Positions 1 through 7,728 of a DNA stretch of 9,634 nucleotides are shown here, piece by piece (within the stretch, counting starts at the first letter, position 1; every line of letters begins with the position of its first letter). Source of the DNA: Actinomycetota bacterium (GTDB lineage Bacteria > Actinomycetota > Actinomycetes > Streptosporangiales > Streptosporangiaceae); NCBI GenBank assembly GCA_003140115.1, contig PLIQ01000194.1, positions 1 through 9,634 on the forward strand, given 5' to 3'. A program made the translations under genes and the position numbers. The notes beneath the pieces were generated by a model. The model had not been told where the DNA came from. It did not search any database and saw only the letters and a program-made list of their open reading frames with translations.

Positions 1-28
1 CTGATCGCCGTCCTGGCAAGATAGCGTC

Positions 29-382
29 ATGGAACGTGTGCTTGTAATCGGCGGATACTTCATGCGGGCGGCCGACCCGGCGGCCCTGAGCGCGTGGTAT
101 CGCGATTGCCTAGGCTTGGACGCCGATGAGAACGGCCTGTGGCGTCAGGAAGCCGGGCCGACGGTGTTCGCGACGTTCGAGTCCGAGACCGGCTACTTCG
201 GGTCCCGCGCCCAGCAGACCATGCTCAACTTCCGGGTCCGCGACCTGGATGCGATGCTCGCGCAATTGCGCGCCAAGGGAGCGGACGTGGACGAAGAGCC
301 GCAGGAGATGGAGGGTGTCGGCCGGTTCGGCTGGGTCACCGATCCCGAGGGCAATCGGGTCGAGCTGTGGCAGCCTGCCTGA
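29..382 (+). CDS. VOC (glyoxalase/bleomycin resistance-fold) family protein
   Basis: This 117-residue protein has the size of a single-domain VOC protein: two beta-alpha-beta-beta-beta modules that normally pair to make a small metal-binding or ligand-binding pocket. The first module has the typical run of a hydrophobic strand (VLVIGGYF, residues 4-11), then DPAALSAWYRDCLGL (16-30). The second starts at MLNFRVRDLDAMLAQLRAKG (65-84) and ends in the family signature DPEGNRVELWQP (105-116), where Glu112 sits at the usual metal-ligand position. The first-strand ligand position is occupied by GG rather than His, so metal-dependent glyoxalase activity is doubtful and the substrate is unknown. ATG at 29 keeps the whole first strand. 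ATG at 62 would cut it, so the earlier start is preferred although no clear ribosome binding site precedes it. A stem-loop overlaps the stop codon. The family call is firm; the function is not. Confidence 0.85.
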   Translation: MERVLVIGGYFMRAADPAALSAWYRDCLGLDADENGLWRQEAGPTVFATFESETGYFGSRAQQTMLNFRVRDLDAMLAQLRAKGADVDEEPQEMEGVGRFGWVTDPEGNRVELWQPA

Positions 383-395
383 CCTTGGGTCAGGC
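377..395 (+). terminator. Stem-loop overlapping the VOC gene stop codon, possible terminator
   Basis: A perfect 8-bp inverted repeat (GCCTGACC, then TTG, then GGTCAGGC) contains the TGA stop of the upstream gene. It is GC-rich and has no run of T after it, so termination efficiency is uncertain. Its position between two same-strand genes fits an actinobacterial terminator without a U-tract. Confidence 0.45.
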
Positions 396-426
396 CTGTC
401 TGAGCTGATTCCCTGTAGCTGACCGG

Positions 427-432
427 TAGCCT
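427..432 (+). promoter_or_regulatory. Possible -10 element for a leaderless mRNA
   Basis: TAGCCT fits the TANNNT pattern of actinobacterial -10 elements. Six nucleotides separate it from the ATG at 439, so transcription could start at or beside the start codon. No Shine-Dalgarno sequence precedes that ATG, which supports a leaderless message. No convincing -35 element is visible, so the call is tentative. Confidence 0.35.
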
Positions 433-438
433 GGTCTC

Positions 439-900
439 ATGGGAGGACGCGCGGAGGGCGGGCCCGACCGCTCGGCGGGCATCTACGTGGCGGTCATCGC
501 TGGGCTGATCGCAGGCGGTTACGCGAACTTCGATCCGTGGCCGCCGGTGACCTACATCGACGCCACGGCGCGCTCCTCCGCTGGGCCGGTCGCTGTGAGT
601 GAGGTGGAGACCAGTCCCATCCCCATCGAGGTCCAGCACCGGATAGGCGAGGCACTGGCCGCCCACACGGAGGTGCGTTTCGTCGACGATCCTCAGTCGG
701 TGATCCAGCCGGACAGCCGGGTGCGGGATAGCGGTGTTCTTGTCACGCTGGCGCCGGTACCGGCCGCGGGCCGTCCAGTGAGAGTCGGGGCACGGTCCTA
801 CGTCGGGAACCTCGGCAGTACGAGCTGCACTTTCATCGTGGACGGGGCCGGTGCGCAATGGCGAGTGACCGGCACCACTGGTGTCTACGGCGTGTCCTGA
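439..900 (+). CDS. Hypothetical protein with one N-terminal membrane segment
   Basis: I do not recognise this 153-residue protein. After a short, charged N-terminus there is a single hydrophobic stretch (about residues 13-28, IYVAVIAGLIAGGY) that could be an uncleaved signal anchor. It has no lipobox. The remaining 120 residues would lie outside the membrane and alternate polar and hydrophobic positions like a small beta-rich domain. The most conserved-looking part is at the end, with VGARSYVGNLGSTSCTFIVDG followed by WRVTGTTGVYG. There is only one cysteine, in that segment. Codon use matches the neighbours, with G/C at most third positions, which supports real coding. The ATG lacks a ribosome binding site, but a TAGCCT box just upstream suggests leaderless expression. 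The gene ends 21 bp before selC on the opposite strand and has no evident link to it. Confidence 0.65.
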   Translation: MGGRAEGGPDRSAGIYVAVIAGLIAGGYANFDPWPPVTYIDATARSSAGPVAVSEVETSPIPIEVQHRIGEALAAHTEVRFVDDPQSVIQPDSRVRDSGVLVTLAPVPAAGRPVRVGARSYVGNLGSTSCTFIVDGAGAQWRVTGTTGVYGVS

Positions 901-921
901 ACGCCGGTGGTGCGCGGGTAG

Positions 922-1014
922 CGGAGGCGGACGGGAATCGAACCCGCCAGCGCTACAGCGCAGCGCTCACCAGTTTTGAAGACTGGGGGGACCACCAGGC
1001 ACCCAAACGCCTCC
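922..1014 (-). tRNA. selC: Selenocysteine tRNA, tRNA-Sec(UCA)
   Basis: Read on the minus strand, this is a 93-nt tRNA with the hallmarks of bacterial tRNA-Sec. The 5' end GGAGGCG pairs with CGCCTCC at the 3' end, and the discriminator is G (position 922). The anticodon stem CCAGT/ACTGG (982-986 and 970-974) closes the loop CTTCAAA, which gives anticodon UCA at 979-977, the complement of UGA. A long variable arm (948-969) can form a stem of AGCGCT with AGCGCT. The T arm is GCGGG-TTCGATT-CCCGT. Bacterial tRNA-Sec usually has eight acceptor pairs. Here seven are clear and the eighth would be U opposite C. CCA is not encoded. The identity is strengthened by selA and selB in the same window. The gene would be serylated by SerRS, used as substrate by SelA, and delivered by SelB. 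Confidence 0.95.
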
Positions 1015-1064
1015 GCGTCGACTCTACGGGACCCTCACCCGGCGCATGGCCGGCTCGCGCCGGT

Positions 1065-1090
1065 AGCCCGCGGGTCTAGCCCGGCGGGCT
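1065..1090. repeat. Short inverted repeat between selC and the GH13 gene
   Basis: AGCCCGC (1065-1071) and GCGGGCT (1084-1090) form a perfect 7-bp inverted repeat around a 12-nt centre. It lies in the 118-bp gap that must hold the divergent promoters of selC (-) and the GH13 gene (+). A TAGGAT box at 1097-1102 is a possible -10 for the GH13 gene, without a recognisable -35. The repeat could be an operator, or chance in GC-rich DNA. Confidence 0.3.
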
Positions 1091-1132
1091 CACTCGTAGG
1101 ATGCGGGGAAGTCAGGGGAGGAAGGGAGACGC

Positions 1133-2809
<1,677 letters not shown>

Positions 2810-2818
2810 AACATCGAG

Positions 2819-2850
2819 CTGCCGCCGGCCGGGTGCGCGGCCGGCGGCAG
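2819..2850. terminator. Bidirectional stem-loop terminator between convergent genes
   Basis: A perfect 12-bp stem (CTGCCGCCGGCC, 2819-2830, with GGCCGGCGGCAG, 2839-2850) closes an 8-nt loop. It lies 9 bp after the GH13 stop and 10 bp after the stop of the convergent minus-strand gene. There is no T-run on either side. The placement, equidistant from both stops, is what a shared terminator would show. Confidence 0.75.
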
Positions 2851-2860
2851 ACGGTCCCCC

Positions 2861-3589
2861 TCAGCTGAAGATGAGGTAACGGTTGGGCAGGTCGTACCGC
2901 CAGTTGGCATTCTCTGCCGGGATCGGCGGGAAGAACGGGAAGCCCGGATCGTTGTCGATGTCGTAGAAGTTGGTCGCGAACGCCGCGAACGGCTGACCGG
3001 GGATGTCGACGTACACCGTGACGTTGGCCTCGATCAGCCAGGGGTCGGGACCGGGGTTCGGCGTGGGCAGCAGGAAGAGCACTGGCGTGATCATCGGGGC
3101 CGTGCTGGGGAAGACGTCGTTCACGACCTCAATGGGCTGCATGCCACCGGTGGTCAGGTTGGCCTGGTCGAGCGTCATCCGCCAGGGCCGCGCCCCTAGC
3201 TGGACGCTGGCCGGGACAAGCCACCCGTTGCCTGGGAACGGGTTGGTGTAGATGAACGCCACCAGGAACGACAGACTCCCGGCCGGGATGATTTTGCTGG
3301 GCGGATAGATCAGCTGCGGGCCGGCGATCGTGATGGGCGACGTCGCGACCACGTCGAAGGCGACATACGGAGGTCCGCCCAGGTCAGTGGTCGGCCCGCC
3401 GATGCGCGGGGCCACGCCTGCGTTCGAGTGGCCGTTGCTCTTGGCCAGGTTGCTCTGGCCCCGCTGGGTCAGGCGGGCCGCTTGTTCGTTGGCCCATTGC
3501 GTGGCGAGCTCGCGGGCCTGCTCGGCAGATGTGGACGCCCCCGCGGCCACTGTTTCGGGGGGCGCAGGCGCTTCAGCGACTGCAGTCAT
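2861..3589 (-). CDS. Hypothetical protein, beta-rich and cysteine-free, downstream of selB
   Basis: I do not recognise this 242-residue protein. The start at 3589 is chosen because AAGGAG lies 6 nt upstream. The longer in-frame start at 3634 would add 15 residues without such a site. Residues 1-20 are rich in Ala, Pro and Thr, and about 21-55 form a polar, probably helical stretch (AEQARELATQWANEQAARLTQ). From residue 58 on the protein is Gly/Pro-rich with alternating hydrophobic strands (YVAFDVVA, SLSFLVAFIYTN, WRMTLDQANLT, ANVTVYVDI, FAAFATNFYDID), suggesting a beta-sandwich. It ends in the aromatic tail NWRYDLPNRYLIFS. There is no signal peptide, membrane segment or cysteine. Third codon positions, especially near the start, hold more A and T than in neighbouring genes, which hints at separate ancestry or expression. 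It lies 118 nt behind selB on the same strand, so it could be cotranscribed or have its own promoter. Confidence 0.75.
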   Translation of the reverse strand: MTAVAEAPAPPETVAAGASTSAEQARELATQWANEQAARLTQRGQSNLAKSNGHSNAGVAPRIGGPTTDLGGPPYVAFDVVATSPITIAGPQLIYPPSKIIPAGSLSFLVAFIYTNPFPGNGWLVPASVQLGARPWRMTLDQANLTTGGMQPIEVVNDVFPSTAPMITPVLFLLPTPNPGPDPWLIEANVTVYVDIPGQPFAAFATNFYDIDNDPGFPFFPPIPAENANWRYDLPNRYLIFS

Positions 3590-3707
3590 GATGGACTCCT
3601 TGCGCTCCACTGGACAGCCTGGACGGCTACCCAAATCTCTTGTCTGTGCGGAGACAGGACAGCGGCGACAGATACACCCCAGAGCGACTTTTCTTGGACG
3701 GAGCGGT

Positions 3708-5543
3708 CTATTTCAGGCGGCGGCGGTCGTCGGGCAGGCGCTGGGTGATCCCGGCTCGGTCCAGGTACTCCAGCAGCGGGATGGCGACCCGCCGGGTCGT
3801 CCCCAGCGCCTGCCGGGCCTGGGCGGTGGTGAACGGCTGAGGCAGTCCGGCCAGGGTCCGGGCCGCCTCGGCCTCGGCGCCCGGCGCCAGCACGACGTGC
3901 TCGGCGATTCGCAGCAGCAGACCCGCCCGAACCGCCGCCCCGATGGCCCGCCCGTCCAGGCCGAGCTCACCCAGCCGCCCGGCCTCCGGCGCCATGAACG
4001 GCGCGGCGGTCAGGTCGGCCAGCACGGCCCGCACGCCCGCCAGGACCTGCGGAGGAAGCGAAGGCTGGGTTGCCTGGGACTGAAGTGGTTTCTGTGGTTC
4101 TCCGAGGTGCAGGTACCCGCCGTCGAGTCGGACCCGCGCCGGCGCGGGTCCGGCCGCTGGCTGCCGGGCCAGGGCCTCGACCAGAGCCCGATCCGGCAGC
4201 CGGAGCGCGGCCCGGGCCGCCTCGGGCGGCAGGCCGATGGCCAGCGGGTCGCGCCGGGCGTGCGCGGCGACCACCTCGGTAAGCTGCCCGCGCAGTTCGC
4301 CCCAGCGTGCGGAATCGGCGAGCCAGCCGCTAGCCGTGACGGGGGCCGGGAGGCTTCCGGTCACGCCCATGGCCGTTACCGCGCTGGCCCGCAACAGGCC
4401 ATGCCGGCGCAGCAGGTCGGCGGCCGCCGGGACGTCTGGCCAGGTGGCTAGCTCACGCCCGGCCGCCGCGGCCGCGCCGCGGCGCACGAGCGCGGGCGGC
4501 ACCACGTCGAGCACGGTGGCGCCGAAGATGGTCACGCCCGCGCTGCCCGGATCGCGCAGCAGCAGGCGGTCGCCCACGTGCAGCGGCAGCGGTTCGCGCA
4601 GTGTCAGCCGGGTTATTATCGTGCCGCCGGCGTCCGGGACCGGTCCGAGGGGGCGCAGCCGGGCCAGGATCCGCGCGGAGCCGATGTGCACGGTGATCTC
4701 GGGGGGCAGCCGGAGGCCAGCGGGGATGGCCAGCCTGACGTCGGCCACCTTGGTCATCGTCCAGCGGCCCGCGTCGACCAGGGCCATGCCCCGGGCCGGG
4801 AGGTCGGCCGGGATACCGCGCAGGTTGAGCGCCACCCGGGCCACCCCGCTGACCGAGGCGGCCAGCTCGCCCAGCGACTCGAGGCCGCGGATCCTGGCCG
4901 AGCGCATAGACGGGGTGAGCAGCAGTTCCTGGCCGGACCGGACGGTCCCGGCGGGCAGCGTGCCGGTCACCACCGTGCCGCTGCCCCGGATGCTGAACGA
5001 CCGGTCCACCCAGAGCCGAACCGGCGCCGCGGCGTCCGGGACGGGCAGCGAGGCGACCAGGCGGACCAGTGCGGCACGCAGTTCAGCCAGCCCGGCGCCG
5101 GTCACCGCGCTCACCGCGACGGCATCCACCCGGCCCAGGCTGGTGCGCGACACGTGCTCAAGCGCCTGCCGGGTCGCGGGGCCGGGATCGGCCAGGTCGC
5201 AGCGGGTCACGACGAGCAGCCCGTGCCGGATACCGACCGCGTCGAGGGCGGCCAGATGCTCGGCCGACTGCGGCATCCAGCCGCCGTCGGCGGCCACCAC
5301 GAAAAGCACGGCGGGGACCGGGCCCACGCCGGCCAGCATGTTCGGGACGAACCGCTCGTGGCCTGGCACGTCCACGAACGCCAGCCGCTCCCCGTCGGGC
5401 AGCGTCATCCAGGCGAACCCGAGGTCGATGGTCAGCCCCCGCCGCCGCTCCTCGGCCCACCGGTCCGGCTCCATCCCGGTCAGCGCTCGCACCAAGGCGG
5501 ATTTCCCGTGGTCCACGTGCCCCGCGGTCGCGATCACCTGCAC
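3708..5543 (-). CDS. selB: Selenocysteine-specific translation elongation factor SelB
   Basis: SelB is the GTPase that carries Sec-tRNA-Sec to UGA codons marked by a SECIS hairpin. The 611 residues match the family length (about 600-615). The N-terminal EF-Tu-like G domain shows G1 AGHVDHGKS (7-15), the switch I segment RGLTIDLGFAW (35-45), G3 DVPGHERF (58-65), a G4 of TRCD (113-116, the EF-Tu-type NKxD being relaxed to TKxD/TRxD in SelB) and SAVTGAG (145-151). Two beta-barrel domains follow, including the RSFSIRGSGTVVTGTL motif (181-196) typical of SelB domain 2. The C-terminal third has the winged-helix character used to bind SECIS RNA and ends in FTTAQARQALGTTRRVAIPLLEYLDRAGITQR (571-602), a recognisable SelB ending. 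Translation starts at GTG (5543), with GGAG 7 nt upstream. selA lies 73 bp upstream on the same strand, so the two probably form an operon. The spacer holds a large hairpin. Confidence 0.97.
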   Translation of the reverse strand: MQVIATAGHVDHGKSALVRALTGMEPDRWAEERRRGLTIDLGFAWMTLPDGERLAFVDVPGHERFVPNMLAGVGPVPAVLFVVAADGGWMPQSAEHLAALDAVGIRHGLLVVTRCDLADPGPATRQALEHVSRTSLGRVDAVAVSAVTGAGLAELRAALVRLVASLPVPDAAAPVRLWVDRSFSIRGSGTVVTGTLPAGTVRSGQELLLTPSMRSARIRGLESLGELAASVSGVARVALNLRGIPADLPARGMALVDAGRWTMTKVADVRLAIPAGLRLPPEITVHIGSARILARLRPLGPVPDAGGTIITRLTLREPLPLHVGDRLLLRDPGSAGVTIFGATVLDVVPPALVRRGAAAAAGRELATWPDVPAAADLLRRHGLLRASAVTAMGVTGSLPAPVTASGWLADSARWGELRGQLTEVVAAHARRDPLAIGLPPEAARAALRLPDRALVEALARQPAAGPAPARVRLDGGYLHLGEPQKPLQSQATQPSLPPQVLAGVRAVLADLTAAPFMAPEAGRLGELGLDGRAIGAAVRAGLLLRIAEHVVLAPGAEAEAARTLAGLPQPFTTAQARQALGTTRRVAIPLLEYLDRAGITQRLPDDRRRLK

Positions 5544-5552
5544 GGCCGGGCT

Positions 5553-5612
5553 CCGCGATCATGATCACGGGCACTTTTGGTCGCTATTCGGCCCAAACTG
5601 CCCGCGATCATG
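5553..5612. repeat. Three copies of an 11-nt motif around the selA-selB hairpin
   Basis: CCGCGATCATG occurs directly at 5553-5563 and again at 5602-5612. An inverted copy with one change (CATGATCACGG) lies at 5560-5570. The first two copies are identical, and either can pair with the inverted one. The copy at 5553-5563 overlaps the GCGG part of the selB ribosome binding site (5551-5556, GCGGAG on the minus strand). Confidence 0.7.
5561..5611 (-). promoter_or_regulatory. Large imperfect hairpin in the selA-selB spacer
   Basis: The minus-strand transcript can fold symmetrically over 51 nt: two 23-nt arms around the loop AAUAG, with 20 pairs and three single mismatches (G-G, G-A, C-A). The 13-pair base is continuous only on this strand, where position 5605/5567 is a G-U wobble; on the plus strand it would be an A-C mismatch. 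The hairpin begins 5 nt after the selA UGA and ends 18 nt before the selB GTG. It lacks a U-run, so it is a poor classical terminator. It may be a regulatory or mRNA-processing element of selAB, or a copy of a dispersed palindromic repeat. Confidence 0.6.
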
Positions 5613-5616
5613 GAAA

Positions 5617-6939
5617 TCACGCTCGAGCGGCCGCGAGGATGGCTGCAACTAGGGGCTCGTCCTGCTCGGGTAGCAGCGAGCGCAAGTCCAGCAGCAGCCG
5701 CCCGCCCTCGAGGCGGCCTACTACGGCGGGGGCTCCGCGGCGCAGGGGGACGGCCAGCGCCTCGGGCAGGCTTATCGCCGCGCTGGGCAGCTCGACGCCC
5801 GGCGCGCCGCCCCCGCCCACCGCCGCCGACGCAGGAACCACCCGCGCGTCGAGGCCGGTCTGGGCTAGGTGAGCCACGGCCCGTTCGGCTCGATCGAAGA
5901 GGGAAGCCGGGTCGGCGGCCAGGGCGGCGGCGACCGGCGGTACCGGTCCGGTGAGGGTCGCCTCCAGGGCGGCGAGGGTCAGCTTGTCCACCCGGAGGGC
6001 GCGGGCCAGCGGGTGCCGGGTCATCCGGCGCACCAGGTCGGCCCGGCCGAGCAGCAGGCCGGCCTGCGGGCCGCCGAGCAGCTTGTCCCCGCTCGCGGTG
6101 ACCAGGGCGGCGCCGTCGCGCAGCGCGCTCGCGGCGCTGGGCTCGTCGGGCAGCAGCGGGTGCGGGACGAGCAGCCCGGAGCCGATGTCGAACACGACGG
6201 GAACGCCGTGGCTGTCGCCCAGCTTGGCCAGGGCCGGGACGCCGACGGTGGCGGTGAAGCCCTCGATGCGGAAGTTCGACGGGTGCACCTTGAGGATGAA
6301 CGCGGTCCGCGGGCCGGTGGCCTCGGCGTAGTCGGCGACCGTGGTCCGGTTGGTCGTGCCGACCTCGCGCAGCGTGGCGCCGGTGCAGGCCAGCAGGTCG
6401 GGTAGCCGGAACCGGTCGCCGATCTCGATCAGCTCACCCCGGCTGATCACGATCTCAGGGGCCTCGGGATCGGCCAGGGCGGTCGCCGCGAGGACCAGGG
6501 CGGCCGCGTTGTTGTTGACCACGGCCACCGCCTCGGCCGCCGGGACGGCCCGGGCCAGGGCGTTGAGCGCGCCCGCGCCCCGGCGCGTGCGGACCCCGGC
6601 GGCCAGGTCGAACTCCACGTCGCAGGAACCCGCGGCGGCCGCGATCGCGTCTACCGCCGCGGCGGACAGCGGCGCGCGGCCCAGGTTGGTGTGCACCAGC
6701 ACCCCGGTCGCATTGATCACCGGAGTCAGCCCGGCGGCCCGGGCGGGCAGTTCGGCGACCGCCGCGTCGGCGACCTGCTCCGGAGCGATCTGGCCGTCCC
6801 GGGCCCGCTGCTGGGCGCGGCCCACCGCTGCCTTGACCAGCGTCCGGCCCAGCCGGCGTTCGGCCTCGGCCAGCCGGGGGTCAGCCAGCACCAGATCGGT
6901 GCGCGGCACCAGGCGCCTGATGTCCACGTCGCGAAACAT
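5617..6939 (-). CDS. selA: L-seryl-tRNA(Sec) selenium transferase (selenocysteine synthase) SelA
   Basis: SelA is a PLP enzyme that converts Ser-tRNA-Sec to Sec-tRNA-Sec using selenophosphate, acting in the cytoplasm as a large ring-shaped oligomer in characterised bacteria. The 440 residues are full length for the family. The N-terminal tRNA-binding region (about 1-70) leads into the signature INATGVLVHTNLGRAPLS (75-92). Next come the EFDLAAGVRTRRG segment (109-121), REVGTTNRT (191-199), KVHPSNFRIEGFT (217-229) and the PLP-lysine motif SGDKLLGGPQAG (283-294), with Lys286 the expected Schiff-base residue. The small C-terminal domain ends in GGRLLLDLRSLLPEQDEPLVAAILAA. ATG at 6939 is preceded very closely by GAGGGG. 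A GTG four codons in is an alternative start. The UGA stop is a genuine end, since the homologous C-terminus is complete and another UGA follows two codons later in frame. selB follows after 73 bp, and a membrane protein gene diverges upstream. Confidence 0.97.
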   Translation of the reverse strand: MFRDVDIRRLVPRTDLVLADPRLAEAERRLGRTLVKAAVGRAQQRARDGQIAPEQVADAAVAELPARAAGLTPVINATGVLVHTNLGRAPLSAAAVDAIAAAAGSCDVEFDLAAGVRTRRGAGALNALARAVPAAEAVAVVNNNAAALVLAATALADPEAPEIVISRGELIEIGDRFRLPDLLACTGATLREVGTTNRTTVADYAEATGPRTAFILKVHPSNFRIEGFTATVGVPALAKLGDSHGVPVVFDIGSGLLVPHPLLPDEPSAASALRDGAALVTASGDKLLGGPQAGLLLGRADLVRRMTRHPLARALRVDKLTLAALEATLTGPVPPVAAALAADPASLFDRAERAVAHLAQTGLDARVVPASAAVGGGGAPGVELPSAAISLPEALAVPLRRGAPAVVGRLEGGRLLLDLRSLLPEQDEPLVAAILAAARA

Positions 6940-7037
6940 TACCCCTCGGCCCGAATACCACGCGTGCCTCCGGGTAGGGGGCCTGGCGGTCAGGTCCGCT
7001 AACTACACAATCGGTACTCACTCAGGAAGTGATAGGT

Positions 7038-7649
7038 ATGGCTGGGATGCTGCAAATGCGGCGCAGCCGAGGGGCGGCCAGTGGATTCCTGCTGGTCCTG
7101 CTCGGACTTTGGGGCGCACTCATCCCCTTCATCGGACCGTATTTCCACTACGCCTACACGCCGGACACGGCCTGGACCTACAGCACAGCCCGGCTGTGGC
7201 TGGAGATCCTGCCGGGCGCGGCGGTGTTCCTCGGCGGCATCCTGCTCATGATCGCCACCGGCAGGCACGTCGCGCTGTTCGGCGCCGTCTTGGCCGCGGC
7301 GGCCGGCGCCTGGTTCACCCTCGGCACCATCCTCAGCCCGCTGTGGAACAACCACGTGACCCTGGGCGGTTCGCCGGCCAGTTCCACCCAGTTCATGCGG
7401 ATCATGGAGCAACTCGGCTTCTTCTCCGCGCTCGGCCTGGTCATCATGTTCGTCGCAGCCGCGGCGTTCGGCCGGATCATGTCCGTAGCCTCCGGGATCC
7501 GGGTCGTCGAGACCGCTCCGGCGGCCGAGACGATCCCGGCCGAGGAGAGGGTTCCGGCCCGCACCGGCCCGACCCTGACCCTGCCGTTCCGGCGGGCGCG
7601 GACCGAGACCGTCGAGACCCGCGACGACGAGACGCAGACCGTCGGGTAG
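7038..7649 (+). CDS. Four-helix integral membrane protein, hypothetical
   Basis: This 203-residue protein has four likely membrane helices: about residues 15-34 (SGFLLVLLGLWGALIPFIG), 54-73, 78-98 and 126-146. The loop between the first two (PYFHYAYTPDTAWTYSTARLW) is aromatic and probably extracytoplasmic. The roughly 55-residue tail is charged and rich in Pro, Glu and Arg (APAAETIPAEERVPARTGPT, 160-179), so it probably lies in the cytoplasm. Small actinobacterial membrane proteins with this plan are common and mostly uncharacterised. I cannot assign a function. The start at 7038 is preferred because AGGAAG at 7024-7029 is 8 nt upstream. A GTG at 7029 is in frame but overlaps that site, and an ATG at 7047 is also possible. 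It diverges from selA across about 100 bp, and a perfect stem-loop follows its stop. Confidence 0.75.
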   Translation: MAGMLQMRRSRGAASGFLLVLLGLWGALIPFIGPYFHYAYTPDTAWTYSTARLWLEILPGAAVFLGGILLMIATGRHVALFGAVLAAAAGAWFTLGTILSPLWNNHVTLGGSPASSTQFMRIMEQLGFFSALGLVIMFVAAAAFGRIMSVASGIRVVETAPAAETIPAEERVPARTGPTLTLPFRRARTETVETRDDETQTVG

Positions 7650-7660
7650 CTCGACCCACT

Positions 7661-7700
7661 ATCATCGGCTGGCACGACACCATTCGTGCCAGCCGATGAT
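7661..7700 (+). terminator. Perfect 17-bp stem-loop between the membrane protein and GT87 genes
   Basis: A 17-bp arm (7661-7677) is followed by the loop CACCAT and its exact complement (7684-7700). Beyond an unpaired bulge, CCCA (7655-7658) can also pair with TGGG (7705-7708). It begins 11 nt after the upstream stop and ends 14 nt before the ribosome binding site of the next gene. No T-run follows. A terminator for the membrane protein gene is the simplest reading. A large operator or processed RNA hairpin controlling the downstream pair is the alternative. Confidence 0.6.
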
Positions 7701-7728
7701 GCGTTGGGCCTAATGGAGGGACGTGGCG

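Noticed and set aside
193..858. A 221-codon minus-strand open frame overlapping the first two genes.
   Set aside because: It crosses both the VOC gene and the gene at 439 on the opposite strand and shows no domain or start signal.
900..1132. A genomic island inserted at selC, a known integration hotspot in enterobacteria.
   Set aside because: No integrase, direct repeat of the tRNA 3' end or other mobile-element signature is visible next to selC in this window.
2819..2863. The UGA ending the orphan minus-strand gene as a Sec codon.
   Set aside because: The frame beyond it shows no plausible protein continuation, and the nearby hairpin is shared with the convergent gene as a terminator.
5612..5619. 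The selA UGA read as selenocysteine with the following hairpin as SECIS.
   Set aside because: SelA is already full length with a normal C-terminus, and a second in-frame UGA follows after two codons, so readthrough would add almost nothing. The loop also lacks the usual leading G.
4237..5652. A 471-codon plus-strand open frame, and other frames within 3330-5872.
   Set aside because: They lie opposite selB and selA, are Ser/Arg/Pro/Ala-rich and carry no recognisable domain.
6940..7037. Promoters for selA and the divergent membrane protein gene.
   Set aside because: Both must lie here, but no hexamer pair with reasonable spacing stands out on either strand, so no specific site is called.
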